Positions 52,878-64,000 of a stretch of DNA of 64,000 nt are shown in pieces. Position numbers and translations under genes: made by a program. Numbering within the stretch: the stretch's first letter is position 1; every line of letters begins with the position of its first letter. The notes beneath the pieces were generated by a model. It saw only the letters and a list, made by a program, of their open reading frames with translations, had not been told where the DNA came from and searched no databases. The DNA is taken from NCBI RefSeq assembly GCF_023078275.1, contig NC_062990.1, positions 141,501-205,500 on the forward strand, given 5' to 3'. The stretch comes from Leguminivora glycinivorella (Eukaryota; Arthropoda; Insecta; Lepidoptera; Tortricidae).

Positions 52878-55213
52878 AAATTTATAATAACCGGTGTGAA
52901 CACACCATTACGACCACAAACGACAGAACTGAACCCGGATTTTCAGCTTACAGGGCCTACGTTCTTATCACTAGACCACCCGGCCACTGTGCCTACCAGT
53001 GTGGTAACAGTGCCTACCACGAGTAAACAGGAATGGCAATGATTTGGGATTAAATGCATAATCATATTGCAGACGAGTGTTAGAAATGTGACATATAATA
53101 AATTGTTTCATGACGACGTGATATCGCTTTAAAACGATGACAAAATAGGATTGTTGACGAAACTGTCCTGTGCCTCTGTAAAACGGCAATCCGGTGGTAT
53201 TCGAGTTGCCTGAACGCCCCGCCACTGGTACTATGTCATGTAGCAACGACGCCCTTCAATAGCAACTTCGCCCTTCAGTAGTGACAGTAGTCAGTGCCTG
53301 ACTGCACAAATATTGTTGAGTGTATTCATTGCAGTATATTTATTGCAAGATCAATACGAAAGTAGCAAATTCTTCAACCGAAAAAAATCATTTTTCAGTA
53401 TGGGACTTATCACTCTAATTTGTATGTTTAGGTATTTAAAAAGTTACCCTAAAAATACAGATTACTTATAAGTTGATAATTTCCTGCCGAGTCTTATGTT
53501 CTTTACAAAAATATTACGCATGTAAGAGTAAAAAATTCAATTTCTTATACCGAGAAAACTAATAAAAAAGAACTTACCTATTTCGGTCGGTCGTAGGAAA
53601 ATCTCGCTAAAGTAAAATTAATAGTCTCCCTGACAGGAGGTTATGAAAAAGAAGAAATTGGTGTGTTTAGTATTTTATTCTTAGAAAGTTATTGATTTCT
53701 AGGTTTAACCATCGTCGAAGTGTAAAATAGGTAATAAGTTTAAAGCTGTAGCATATTTATCAAACACACAAAATCACAATTCAAATTCTTGTTTGAATTC
53801 ACAAAAAAAAAGATTCTTAAGACCTACTCCGATATTAAAAGTCTCAAAGCGATTGAATTTCCTAACGTCGTGCAGGAAATTGATACAAGCATGGATACAC
53901 TCAGCTGTGCCAGGCCTTCGCCTACCGCCCCGCCCGGACTCTCGCCCGACTCCAATCAATACGCAACTTACAACTTTCGCGGCCGTAGGGCTTCTTTTAT
54001 ACGCGTGTGGGATACAATGGTTTATCAGTGTGAAAATCTGATGTGGATAACACGTTAATACAGATACTACAGCACAGAGACGAGATAACTTCATTGTCCC
54101 TTAAAGTTATGTAAGCAATACAATTTAAATTTGCAAGTTAATCAGCTAAATATCGGCCTAAATAAATTTTATTTACTTGACAACTCATATTTGGTCAGTA
54201 CTTTACATTACATTGAAGGTCTATTTATATTGAAACAATAAATAGATACCTCAAATTAAAATACTAAAACGTATCTAACCAAGTCAACTAAAAGCTCGGT
54301 CATACATGTGCGTTTTGAGAGCGTACCTAGCGTTAGTGGAGCGCAATGATTGATATCCGCTCTGCTTACGGTACGCTACCAAAATGCTCTATCTTTGGCC
54401 GAGGCTTAAATGTTGTACCTATCATACTGTTATATTTATAACTACGTAAATAAAAGATAAGGATAATGTTATAAAACAAAAGAGATAAAACTGCGTTTCA
54501 CACTTAGGGGCTTTATGAGTTTAAGAGAATGCCATTCGGATTGGCGTCGGGCCGAGTACGTAGTTCTGTTGTAAGTTCATACTTAGCGTCCATTTTGATA
54601 CCACGTGTCACGTATCAGTGCCAATAATTTAAATAGATCATAATATATATTTACATTATTTATTAATATACATTTTATTTGATATTGAATGTACAGACCA
54701 TAATATTCATCGCAATGTGTTTATGGAATCGTATACCGGATAAAATAAACGATATAAATATATATGAAGTTTTCTTTTCATCATTCCACTTGACTTTATT
54801 CGATAAATTTCTGTAATCCAGCTGGATAATGTTGGTTGGAAAAAAGTCTTTATTTGAAGGGATTGCAGTAGGTTTTTGTTATTAAGGATGGTTCTAATAA
54901 AATTAATCCAGAGGAGTGAGGGACGCTTTACGCATGGCTGGTTGCCGGCAAAATGCTCAAAAATGAAGGCCCCGGCGGCCATGTACGGACGACGGCGAAA
55001 AAATATGTTTTAAATACTTGAGAGGATAGGGACGTTCGGTTCTTTATGAGTAGAAACTTAGTCCTCATTTTCCTCTCTAGGTACATTATGGAAAATATTA
55101 TGTTTACACGTCGTTTGAGACTCATAATTAGTCATACCTTTAAGGGTTTTTAGAATTTAAATTAAATTTTTAGCATTATTAGAAAAAACAGTATTTTTAA
55201 TAGTTATTTGTTA
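52878..55213. other. Intergenic DNA, nothing firm
   Basis: Overlapping frames at 53774-54094 cover a GC-rich patch (53895-53960), but no domain is seen. Confidence 0.4.
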
Positions 55214-55690
55214 TACAGGGTGTAACAAAAATGGTGGTGATCCGTTCACTTTTCACTTACACTCTGTACAAGGGGACAAAATTGTATTTTAACGCCGAGT
55301 GTGGAATTGAAAAACGAGCAAGTGAAAGGATTCTATAGTTGAAGAATAGAATCCTGAACTTGCGAGTTTTTTAACCCACGAGAAGTAAAATACATTTGCA
55401 CCCGAGTGTAACACAAAACTTTTCCCCTCACTATAGCCACACTATAGCGAGGAAACTACAACGCAAAAAATGCGTTTATCACTGCTTCCAGTAGTTCCAC
55501 AGGTGGTAAATCATCTTTATTACTAGATTCACCTACTTTTATCAATTTTAAAGCAGTTAATTTGACTTTATTCAAGGTCAAATTACTTTACCCACTAGTG
55601 GATAAAATGCGTTTTTACCCGCTGGTATTAAAGGACAAAACACGTGTTTCCGAGCTAGTGAGGGGAAAAAAATCAGGTCAAGTATATCCC
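55214..55690. repeat. Dispersed repeat with internal fold-back
   Basis: It starts ACAGGGTGTAACAAAAATGG. Within it GAAAAACGAGCAAGTGAAAGG is mirrored (in part) by CTGAACTTGCGAGTTTTTT, with GATTCTATAG / AATAGAATC at the centre. AGTGAGGGGAAAAAAATCAG closes it. It looks like a non-autonomous element of unknown class. Confidence 0.5.
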
Positions 55691-55907
55691 TAATTTTTAG
55701 ATTTTTTAAATATTTTTCTTATAGTCGTCTTAAAGTACACACAACATACAAACACTGAGCCAGTCAGAAAACTATTATCAATTCACGTTTGTTACGATAA
55801 CATCCAAAAATTAGCACAGTTGTAAGTGTTATTACAATCACAACACTGAATATGATAATACGAAACAAGTTACTCGAAATTAGTGTCTACCCTTCAAAAA
55901 ACTTTAC

Positions 55908-56134
55908 CGTAAACTAGAACTTTCCTTTGCTAATCCGCGAATAGATAACGTGCAAGTCAATCAGTGCTAACCTGTTATAATTACTTGCGTATTTTTTACA
56001 TGCAATTAATTTTCCCACCCTCCCACCGCAAAAATAAAAATAAACAACACACACAACACACATATAACAGGTTAGCACTGATTGACTTGCACGTTATCTA
56101 TTCGCGGATTAGCAAAGGAAAGTTCTAGTTTACG
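55908..56134. repeat. Perfect 72-bp inverted repeat with 83-bp spacer
   Basis: The left arm is 55908-55979 (starts CGTAAACTAGAACTTTCC). The right arm, 56063-56134, is its exact reverse complement. The identity of the arms suggests either a recent insertion of a fold-back element or ongoing correction between arms. No target duplication was certain. Confidence 0.95.
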
Positions 56135-58344
56135 ATTAACATGGATTTCCGCAAAGTAACGCCTGATTCCATCGATTATTTGAAAACTTTACCGGTTCTG
56201 CCGCCACCCCTAAATTTTTTTTCCCAAATTCTCTTCAATTTCAGAATATTTGAAACTCAAATTGGATGGGATTGATGAAAGTTTATTGACATACAAAGTT
56301 ATCTCATTTATGCATCAACTGTACCGTGACAAAGGGATTCCAATAAGTACAGTCAGGCATGAATTTTGCTAAGAAGGCCTACAGGGTATAGTCAAGTATA
56401 AAATTATAATGTACAAAAATTGTTCAAAAATGGACAGGGCCAAATTTAGGAATAACTTTGTAGAACCATGTTTTTACGCTTGACTGATCAAATTTAGAGG
56501 GTTCGTAATCCATTTAGGTTTGAGCAACTGAGAGGCAAAAATTATTATGTTCTTAACGCTTCCTGTGAGTGCATGAAGCACAGACCTATCATTTCGCTTA
56601 CGCTTAAAGACAGCTGAAGTGTGCGAAAGAGAAGCCGTCACGTATATGAACATCCCATGAGTGAGAAAGAGTCGGACTACCAATGACAACACGTGACCAT
56701 TTCTGAGCCCGACAGCGGCCGCTAGCGGCCGCGGCTTTGTTTACATATTTTGAAAATATTCAAAATAATAAATAATTCGGGGGTTGGGGTACTAAAAAAG
56801 GATGTGTAAAATATAGTGTCGTGCAGTGTACTAGATTGTTCTGTTACAGGGCCAAATAAACCGCTGAAATACTCATTTCACAGGTAATTATGATCTTCCG
56901 ATTGAAATTTTCTTTACGATATTTTGTCAAAAGTGTTTAGAAGCCTACTCATAGTCCATTATTAGGTTTTCTTCTGCTGTGTGCTAATATTTCCTCAAAA
57001 TATTCAATAATTTTCAATATTTTGTGTAAAAACCTAAATTGTTAGTTTACGCTAGGGCTTGACAATTTCATAATGACAGTATCGATAACTTACAGGAGTA
57101 CAATATTATATTAGTCGATATGCAATTATTAAGATATCAATTATTATATAATAATGAATAAAACATTAACTATAATTCACTGCTATAATTAGTTTATTAT
57201 TATAAATTTTTATTTTATAACAGCCAATGCAATAGCTAATTATACCTTATATTTTGCCACTTTCCACGACTTTGTACATCACAAGGAGACACAAGGTTAC
57301 CTGTAATAGAACAATTTTTTTATCATATCAACACTTACTGCTCTCATACCAAAGTGACTCACTAGTTGCCACATGCAAAACGGTTTACATAGACGGTGGC
57401 GCCCCTATTAATTTCTACTCTCTTTTGCCAGGCTTTCGCTTAGGATTAAGCAGCATCAAATTCCATCAAACCACCGTCTCTACTAAACAAGGAATTACTA
57501 TGTATCCAGGGCTTCAAGTACGCTTGGATTTTTGCTGCGCGCGGAGTACAGCCTTATGGAGGAAGCGGCGAAACTGCTGACTGTACCGTCGGTTATCTAA
57601 TCAGCACTGACTGGCAGGACCATTGTAATGGAATTCGTAACTCGTGTTTTAGTTTATCGCCACTCGTTTCGAATTTCCTTTTTTCCGCACTCATAATGGC
57701 AATGTACTATTTTGTATTAACTTTGTATGCGTTTTTTAAATCTCTTACCTAGAGAAAAAAGCTAAATAAAGATATACGTAATACTCGTATGCAATTTTAT
57801 TATAATACATATTAAAATAACGTTATTTGAAAAATACCTAGTCGATAAAATAGTGGAATATCGATAGAATATTTATGTTTATAGACATCACATCACTATT
57901 TTTGACACATACATACACAAATTACGCACACACGTGCATGTCATTTTTGGTCTCGTTTTTGAAGCTTGAGGGGCATTCTTTGTCATCCTATTTCTATGGC
58001 ATGAAGTACTCCTAAAAAGCACCTGTACCTTCTCATAAAACTTCATGTGTGTAAAAAGACCCATTGACTTGCTGAAAGGCGAACTGGCAATCTGTAGACG
58101 CCTTTATATAAACGAAAAATATAACTGACTGTATTGCTGATGTAAGTAAAACTGAAGACATATGTATAATGTAACTCCGTATAAACTGATAAAGTCTAAG
58201 AAAACAACGTACAACCTCAAAGCCATAGAGAAAAAAAGGTACGGGTGGCCTAGATGGCGTTACACCTTTGGGGAACGCTCGGCTAGATGGCTCTAATATT
58301 AATATTTGACATTTTAACACATCAAGCTAACAATATGGGCCAAA
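56135..58344. other. Intergenic DNA, nothing firm
   Basis: It contains an 18-bp perfect palindrome GCGGCCGCTAGCGGCCGC at 56715-56732 and a fragment of the GTAACTCGTG repeat at 57630-57715. The frames at 57254-57580 and 58033-58320 show no domain. Confidence 0.45.
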
Positions 58345-59855
58345 TTGTCAAAACTATAGACATAGACATAGAAAATCTTTATTCAACATCACATGAAAAT
58401 GTTACAAACAATGAAGAAGTGTTACATTAGGATTTGATAAAGTAGAAAACTTAAGTCTAGACTAAACATCTAAGAAAATGAGTTATACATATACACGTGA
58501 AATTAAAATATTCATGTGCGTTAAATAGGAGCTTGCCTCAGCATAATGTTGCAGCATGTTAACTACAACGCTGGTTTTCAGGCAGACCCTTGGTATATTG
58601 TCACCTTACAGCTGTTAGTCGAAAACCGATTGGCTTGAAAATTGTGCTTGAAAGTTGTGTGTAACTGATTAAAAGAAAAAGCTTATGAAAAAAAATAAAA
58701 TAAAATAAAAATGGTAAAATGGCATTTAGGAGTAGTGTTCGCAATAATAATATATATTGTCACAGAATCGGAATACGAGTAGGAAATAAATAAAAAGAAA
58801 AGTTTATAAAATGGCAGAAATAATATTATAAGATACAATAAATATAATATTGTTATAAATATGTCGGTGTGGCTCTAGTCCCAGGAGGTAGCATGTTTTG
58901 AATACTTAAAAGATGTTTTTTTACCCTTAATTTGAAACTGTTAATTGTATTTAAGTTTTTGAGAGGTGGAGGTATATTGTTCCAACATTCAGTTGCAGTA
59001 TATTTGAAACTACCTCGAAACGCAGCAGTATGACAACGTGGTAATATCAGATCGTTACATACCGATCTGACTGAACTGGCGTTACATACCGATCTGGCTT
59101 GAACGCCACTTGAACTTATCGCACAGATACTGTGGCTCTTAGGTTTTAAACACCCCAAACAATAACGATGATAGGTGCAGCTCTCTACGTAGTGCCATTT
59201 TCAGAATTCCTGCAGAGTTCAAGTAAGACGTCACATGCTCGCGAGGCGGAATTCCGAAGCAATATCGAGCACATGCGTTCTGTACCCTCTGTACTATACG
59301 GTCTGTGCGGGCTAACAAGCGAGGACCATAGACCAAGTCAGCGTAATCAAATTTGGAAAGTACTAAGGAATTACAGAGTTTAATACGCAAATCGACACTA
59401 AGAAAATTCCGTATTCTATAAAGTATTTTGAGTCTATAAAATGCGTTTTTCGTCACTTCTGCGATATGCCCCTCGAAACGCAACGACTCATCCATTAGTA
59501 GTCCTAAATTACGTGCCTCGGATACACGTTCTACTTCATTTACCGAGATTATAACTGTTGGTTTATGATATTCGATGAGCTTAATCTGGTTTTTGGAGCC
59601 GAAATACATAACCTTAGACTTATTTGGATTTAACACCAAGCAGTTAGATTCTGACCAAGCTGTAAATAATATGTTCTAAATCTTCATTTAATTTGGCTAT
59701 AGCTTGACTCGTATTAGTTGGATTAAAGGAGATATAGATCTGAATGTCGTCCGTGTATAAATGATAATTACAATATTTTATGACGTCACGGACATCCGCT
59801 GTATAAAGTACAAAAAGCAGTGGACCTAAGATAGAGCTGAGGTTCAAAAGTTTTA
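58345..59855 (-). mobile_element. Degenerate 5'-truncated LINE
   Basis: Read on the minus strand: RT palm motif C as YTDDIQIY (59644-59847), then a frame with NLGLLMDESLRFEGHI, VQNACARYCFGIP and SYLNSAGILKM (59139-59639), then the C-terminal tail AAFRGSFKYTATECWNNIPPP (58853-59158; given in part). The three pieces are in different frames, so at least two frameshifts have occurred. The 3' UTR ends with AATAAAGATTTTCTATG near 58360. It is the same family as 40601-41695. Confidence 0.85.
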
Positions 59856-59859
59856 AGCT

Positions 59860-59992
59860 TGTAAATAAATAAATAAAAATTATAGGACATTCTTATACAG
59901 ATTGACTGAATCCTAAGTAAGGTAAGTTCAAGAAGGTTTGTGTTGTGGGTACTCAGACAACGATATATATAATATATAAATACTTATATACA
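59860..59992 (-). mobile_element. tRNA-headed SINE (family 1), split by the LINE insertion
   Basis: The tail AAATAAATAAATAAAAATTA and body up to TACTTATATACA match the family-1 copies. The match stops at 59992, where the LINE begins. The remaining half should lie beyond the right edge of the window. Confidence 0.85.
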
Positions 59993-60508
59993 GTCTTTAT
60001 AGGAGAGGGCGCCTCTGTGCTCTTGTTTACATCGGCTCCGTAATATTTAATGTTTTTAAAACTAAAAAAGCGAATAAAACTACAATAATCAGTGAAAATA
60101 TGGTAAAACACGGAACAATACCACTGTGAAAACGTTATAGAACTCGCGAGTGTGCTAATTACAATGATATGTACAGAAAACCGGCGACAACAAAAGTGAC
60201 AGTTAAACCTTTAAATCGGACGTAAAAGACAATAAAAACACACGTGAAGTGAAATCTTAGTGTCAAGCCGCCAGTCAAAAGTGCAGAAGAAAAGTTCTCC
60301 GATAGTAAATTTAAGAGAAATCATTTTAACCTCAAAATTACCAGTACATAACGGTAAATTAGCAAGTTGTCACCACAAAGAATTTAGTCACAGCGCCATC
60401 TGTTGGCGTATCGAGAAACAACGTGAACCAATAACCAAGTTAGAACCAAGACTTAGCGTACGCGCACCTTACTAAAGTTTCGGACGATTATCGATAGAGG
60501 GCGCAAAT
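59993..60508 (+). promoter_or_regulatory. LINE 5' UTR with presumed internal promoter
   Basis: About 516 bp between the SINE junction and the ORF1 ATG. LINEs are transcribed from an internal promoter near their first base; no specific element was identified. It includes AGCGCCATCTGTTGGCG. Confidence 0.5.
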
Positions 60509-61345
60509 ATGGAACAAATTCTACAAACTCTAAAAGATATCCAGGCAGACTTGTCGAACCAAAAGCAAGATATGAAAGAGATGGAAAATAATATTAAGGA
60601 TTCTATAAATAGCAATATAGATAATAAATTTAAGAATATAGAGGAAAAAACAAAGAACTTGGAATTGAAAATTGAACACCAACAGAAAACTATAGACTAT
60701 TTAGACAAGCAAATAAGAAGAAAAAATATCATATTTTTCGGAGTTGAGGAAAAAGAAAAAAGCTATGAAAATCTACTTGGCACCATTTTGGACATACTAA
60801 ATAAAAATATGAATATAGCATGCCAAAAGTGGGAAATTGAAAATGCCAGCAGAATGGGGAAAAATCTAGGAAAAATCAGACCGGTGGCAGTCACTTTAAC
60901 TACTATGAGCCGAAAAATAGAGATACTCAAGAATAAAAAATCTCTCGAAAACACGGGAATTTACTTGAAAGAAGATTTTTCCCCTAGTGTTCTACAAAAA
61001 AGAAAGGAACTACAGGAAACCTTGAAAAAAGAGAGGGAATCTGGGAAAAGAGTAGCTCTACATTACGATAAAATAGTAGAGTTGAAACCTCGCGGCTCAG
61101 GCCCTCACACACCCACTGAAAGAAATAAAAATAAAAGGTTTCTGTCTATTTCACCTGAAGAACCAGAGAAAAACAACCGAAGAGACAACAACGAGTCGAC
61201 GAAACAAGCACCGAGCACAAGCAATGCGAACCAAATACCTAAGAGAAATAAAATAAATATAGAGTCATTTGTAATTCGTGAACCAAAGGGTACAAATGCC
61301 AACTTGAGTTTAAATAAGGAACAAACTATAAACACCGCTCAATAG
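60509..61345 (+). CDS. LINE ORF1 protein (coiled coil plus RRM-like), 278 residues
   Basis: ATG at 60509 follows GCAAAT. Residues about 5-70 are Glu/Lys/Asn-rich with heptad-like spacing (NKFKNIEEKTKNLELKIEHQ), a coiled coil likely to trimerise or multimerise. Residues about 70-190 resemble the RRM-like and C-terminal RNA-binding parts of LINE ORF1 (RRKNIIFFGVEEKEKSYENL; PVAVTLTTMSRKIEILKNKK; VLQKRKELQETL). The rest is polar and basic with no zinc knuckle seen. It should coat the element RNA. The stop is TAG at 61343-61345, in the same frame as ORF2. Confidence 0.85.
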   Translation: MEQILQTLKDIQADLSNQKQDMKEMENNIKDSINSNIDNKFKNIEEKTKNLELKIEHQQKTIDYLDKQIRRKNIIFFGVEEKEKSYENLLGTILDILNKNMNIACQKWEIENASRMGKNLGKIRPVAVTLTTMSRKIEILKNKKSLENTGIYLKEDFSPSVLQKRKELQETLKKERESGKRVALHYDKIVELKPRGSGPHTPTERNKNKRFLSISPEEPEKNNRRDNNESTKQAPSTSNANQIPKRNKINIESFVIREPKGTNANLSLNKEQTINTAQ

Positions 61346-61351
61346 CAACTA
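61340..61351 (+). promoter_or_regulatory. Candidate stop-codon readthrough site CAA-TAG-CAA-CTA
   Basis: The context matches the leaky-stop consensus UAG-CAR-YYA known from tobamoviruses (CAA-UAG-CAA-UUA) and since used for other readthrough genes. ORF2 continues directly in frame for 885 codons. Its first ATG (61532) lies after the start of the endonuclease fold. Confidence 0.65.
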
Positions 61352-64000
61352 GCCCCGCCCCTCCAAAACGCATTCCAAAACGAACAACACAAAAAAGAAA
61401 TCCTGAAACTCCCCAAGCCGGCCGGTCACCGTGGGGACAGCGACCACAACCCTCCAATTATAAATAAGAGATATGAACAGCATTTAAAAATCGCAACATA
61501 TAACGTCAGATCACTTTTATCTACAGAAAGAATGATTGAACTTACTCTTGCTTTGCAGAAGATACAATTTGACATCATAGGCCTAGCAGAGGTGAGAAGG
61601 AAGGGATGTTGTATAGAAGAAATGGAAAATTACATATTTTGTTACAAAGGTGAAACACAGGGATCACATGGAGTCGGTTTCCTCATAAAGAAAAAATACA
61701 AAAATAATATTTTCAATTTCACTGGCCTCTCAGAGAGAGTGGCTCTTCTACAAATGAAATTTCAAAACGAAATAATCTCTATAATTCAAGTCTACGCCCC
61801 CACAGAAAGCTCGACGAACGAAGAGATCAACAACTTTTACCAAACACTAGAAGAAGCACACCTTATAGCTAGTGAAAAGTTGATTGTCGCTGGAGACTTT
61901 AACGCGAAAATCGGGCTACAAAAAGAAAATGAAGATCTAATTATAGGAAAATTCGGCTATGGAAAAAGAAATGCAAGAGGGGATTTACTAGCCCAATACG
62001 CGAATGAGTACATGCTTAGAATTATGAACACATATTTCAAAAAGAGCAACAAAAGAAAGTGGACGTGGATTTCCCCTGATTCCAAAACGAAAAATGAGAT
62101 TGATTTTATTTTAACCAATAAACCAAATAACATCACAAATATAGAAGTTTTAAGCAACGTACCATTCCCGTCCGATCATCGTCTAGTACGAGCCACGTGG
62201 AAACACGACACCACAACGAAAAAAAGAAGAAGTAACTACAGATCATCAAATAACAGACCTAAAACTGCTAAAGAAACTGAATTGTATCTTGAAAACTTAG
62301 AAAAAAACCTACAACAACTCAATACATGTCAAAAAAGCGAACAACTACAAGCATTCTACGACGAAATAGAAACTGCTATCAACAATAGTTTACAAAAAAA
62401 TAATAAACAATTAACAGCAAGTATAGCAACAACAGAAAATCAAATTATAAGCAAAAAAACTGCAGAACTGATCACAAGAAGAACAGAACTAATTAAAATG
62501 CAAAAAAAGTCAAAAAAAGAAAAACAAGAACTTAGTAAACTATTTAAAATGACTAGTAAAGCTTTAAGGAAAGACTACCAGCTCTACAGAAAAAATATAT
62601 TAATAAGGAACCTAAAATGCTATAGAAGTACAAAAAGAGCTTTTAAACAGCTGAATACCCAAAAAACTTGGATACAAAGCTTAAAATGTAAAGGAAAAGA
62701 GACAAAAACGAGAAAAGACATAATAGACAACGCAACCCAATTCTATAGAGAGCTATACAGACAGAAAAATGAAAGTTCTCAAGAAATCGACACACCTACA
62801 GTATCAAAACAGAGTGAAACCATTAAACCCATAGAGCCCGTAGAGATACTAACTCACATTAAAAAGCTAAAAAAAGACAAAAGCCCGGGGCCGGACGGCA
62901 TCACTAACGAAGCTTTAAAACTTGGAAAAGCTCAACTTATTCCGATACTGACAAAGCTCTTCAATATGGTCCTAGAAAAAGGCGAAGCACCAGCGCAATG
63001 GAAAAGCTCGGAAATAATTTTACTGTATAAAAAAGGCGACCCGAAAGACATTGCTAACTATCGCCCGATCAGCCTATTATCCACTATATATAAGTTGTTT
63101 ACATCAGTTTTACAAAGCAGAATGAACGCTCAAATAGAAAATATTCAACCGGTAGAGCAAGCCGGATTCCGTTCGGGCTTTTCAACAACGGATCATCTAC
63201 ACGTAATGCAACAAATAATAGAAAAACATAGAGAATTTAGACAACCTTTATACGTAGCGTTCATAGACTACGCGAAAGCTTTCGATACTATCTCTCACGA
63301 CTCTATATGGAAAGCACTCTATCATGCAGAAATAAAATATATCAAATACATCAACGTCCTAAAAAACCTATACAATAATAGTACCAGTAGAGTAAAACTT
63401 GAAACGAGAGGAGATATAATTCCGATATGTAGAGGCGTGAGGCAGGGAGATCCCCTCTCACCGAAACTTTTTATCGCCGTATTAGAGACAATATTCTCAA
63501 AACTAAAATGGCAACGCGAGGGAATTTTAATAAATGGCAGATACCTTAGCCACCTCAGGTTTGCAGATGACATCGTACTACTCGCCTCTACTAGCAGAAA
63601 ATTGGAAAAAATGATGAACTCTCTCAGAGAAGAAAGCGAAAAAATTGGATTGAGTATGAACGAGAGCAAAACAAAGGTAATGACAAATAGCTTCAAAGAC
63701 CCAATTAACCTGGGACAGACGACTCTACAATATGCGGAACGCTACATATACCTCGGAAAAGAAGATTCTTTTAGCAATGAAGATTCACAAGATGAAATAG
63801 AACGACGGATAGCTTTAAGCTGGAAAAAATACTGGTCGCTAAAAGAAATACTTAAAGAAGATTACCCACTACACATGAAAAAGATAGTGATGGATACCAA
63901 TATTTTGCCGGCGTTAACATATGGGGGTCAAACCTGGAGTCACTCGGTAAAAACGAAAGCCAGATTAACCACTACTCAAAGAGCGATGGAAAGGAGCATG
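61346..64000 (+). CDS. LINE ORF2: APE-type endonuclease and reverse transcriptase, open to window edge
   Basis: 885 codons without a stop. The endonuclease has KIATYNVRSLL, GLAEVRRKG (catalytic Glu), VYAPT, AGDFNAKIG (Asp/Asn) and PFPSDHRLVRA (Asp-His). A basic linker follows. The RT has SPGPDGITNEAL, SSEIILLYKKGDPKDIANYR, EQAGFRSGFSTTDHL, AFIDYAKAFDT (motif A Asp), GVRQGDPLSPKLF (B), and HLRFADDIVLLA (C). The thumb reads YLGKEDSFSNED onward. All catalytic positions look present. There is no ATG from 61346 to 61531, so translation likely comes by readthrough of the ORF1 stop. The 3' end is outside the window. Confidence 0.9.

Larger units (their letters stand above)
59993..64000 (+). mobile_element. 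Apparently full-length, intact LINE, running off the window
   Basis: The 5' UTR is 59993-60508, ORF1 60509-61345, ORF2 from 61346 onward. There is no frameshift or unexpected stop in more than 3.4 kb. Insertion into a SINE with a clean 5' junction suggests a full-length recent copy. The endonuclease and RT style (GVRQGDPLSPKLF, LRFADDIVLLA, RAMERSM near the edge) resembles RTE-group elements of insects, but the clade needs a tree. Confidence 0.9.

Noticed and set aside
61105..63696. Minus-strand frames across the LINE (61105-61335, 61957-62157, 63322-63696)
   Set aside because: They are antisense shadows of the A-rich ORF1/ORF2 coding strand and consist of Leu/Phe/Ser-rich runs.

Overview
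This window is animal (insect) nuclear DNA, almost certainly from a moth or butterfly. That inference rests on its AT-rich composition, short exons with GT/AG introns, and a dense load of repeats of kinds common in Lepidoptera: tRNA-headed SINEs, 3' tails of LINEs, GGTTCCG-type repeats, a mariner and several fold-back elements. There are no operons, rRNA genes or CRISPR arrays. All coordinates and reading frames were worked out by eye, and no database search was run.

The one clear host gene is a spliced immunoglobulin-superfamily gene on the + strand, from about 33.8 to 48.4 kb. Thirteen exons (34359..48412) join with consistent phases into one frame of 611 codons including the stop. A fourteenth, upstream acidic exon ending at 33978 is likely, but its start and the signal-peptide exon were not found. 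The product has about five Ig-like modules in a Sidestep/nephrin-like style. It ends in a short hydrophobic tail with nothing behind it, as in GPI-anchored cell-surface proteins. Four of its exons have a degenerate copy of their 3' end lying just downstream, one of them in four tandem copies. Its introns carry a full-length decayed mariner, two SINEs and several LINE pieces.

The left part (0-26 kb) is intergenic and built of repeats. It holds SINE copies, a 5'-truncated LINE with a long reverse-transcriptase frame (4880..6490, minus), several LINE 3' fragments, a SINE flanked by unusually long 69-bp direct repeats (12 kb), a recent 914-bp duplication carrying a hAT-like MITE (16-18 kb), and many hairpins. 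The centre (26.4-31.9 kb) is best read as one non-autonomous hAT-like transposon. It has CAGGGACCGG termini, an 8-bp target duplication, and two head-to-head arrays of a 120-bp minisatellite inside.

Right of the Ig gene (49-58 kb) I see mostly unannotated AT-rich DNA with fold-back repeats, including a perfect 72-bp inverted repeat. The window closes with an old minus-strand LINE (58.3-59.85 kb), a SINE, and a fresh LINE inserted into that SINE (about 59993 to the right edge). This LINE has an intact ORF1 and an ORF2 open for 885 codons to the edge. The two lie in the same frame, separated by a single TAG in a leaky-stop context (CAA-TAG-CAA-CTA), and ORF2 has no ATG before its endonuclease domain. 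This points to translation of ORF2 by stop-codon readthrough and is the most interesting signal in the window.
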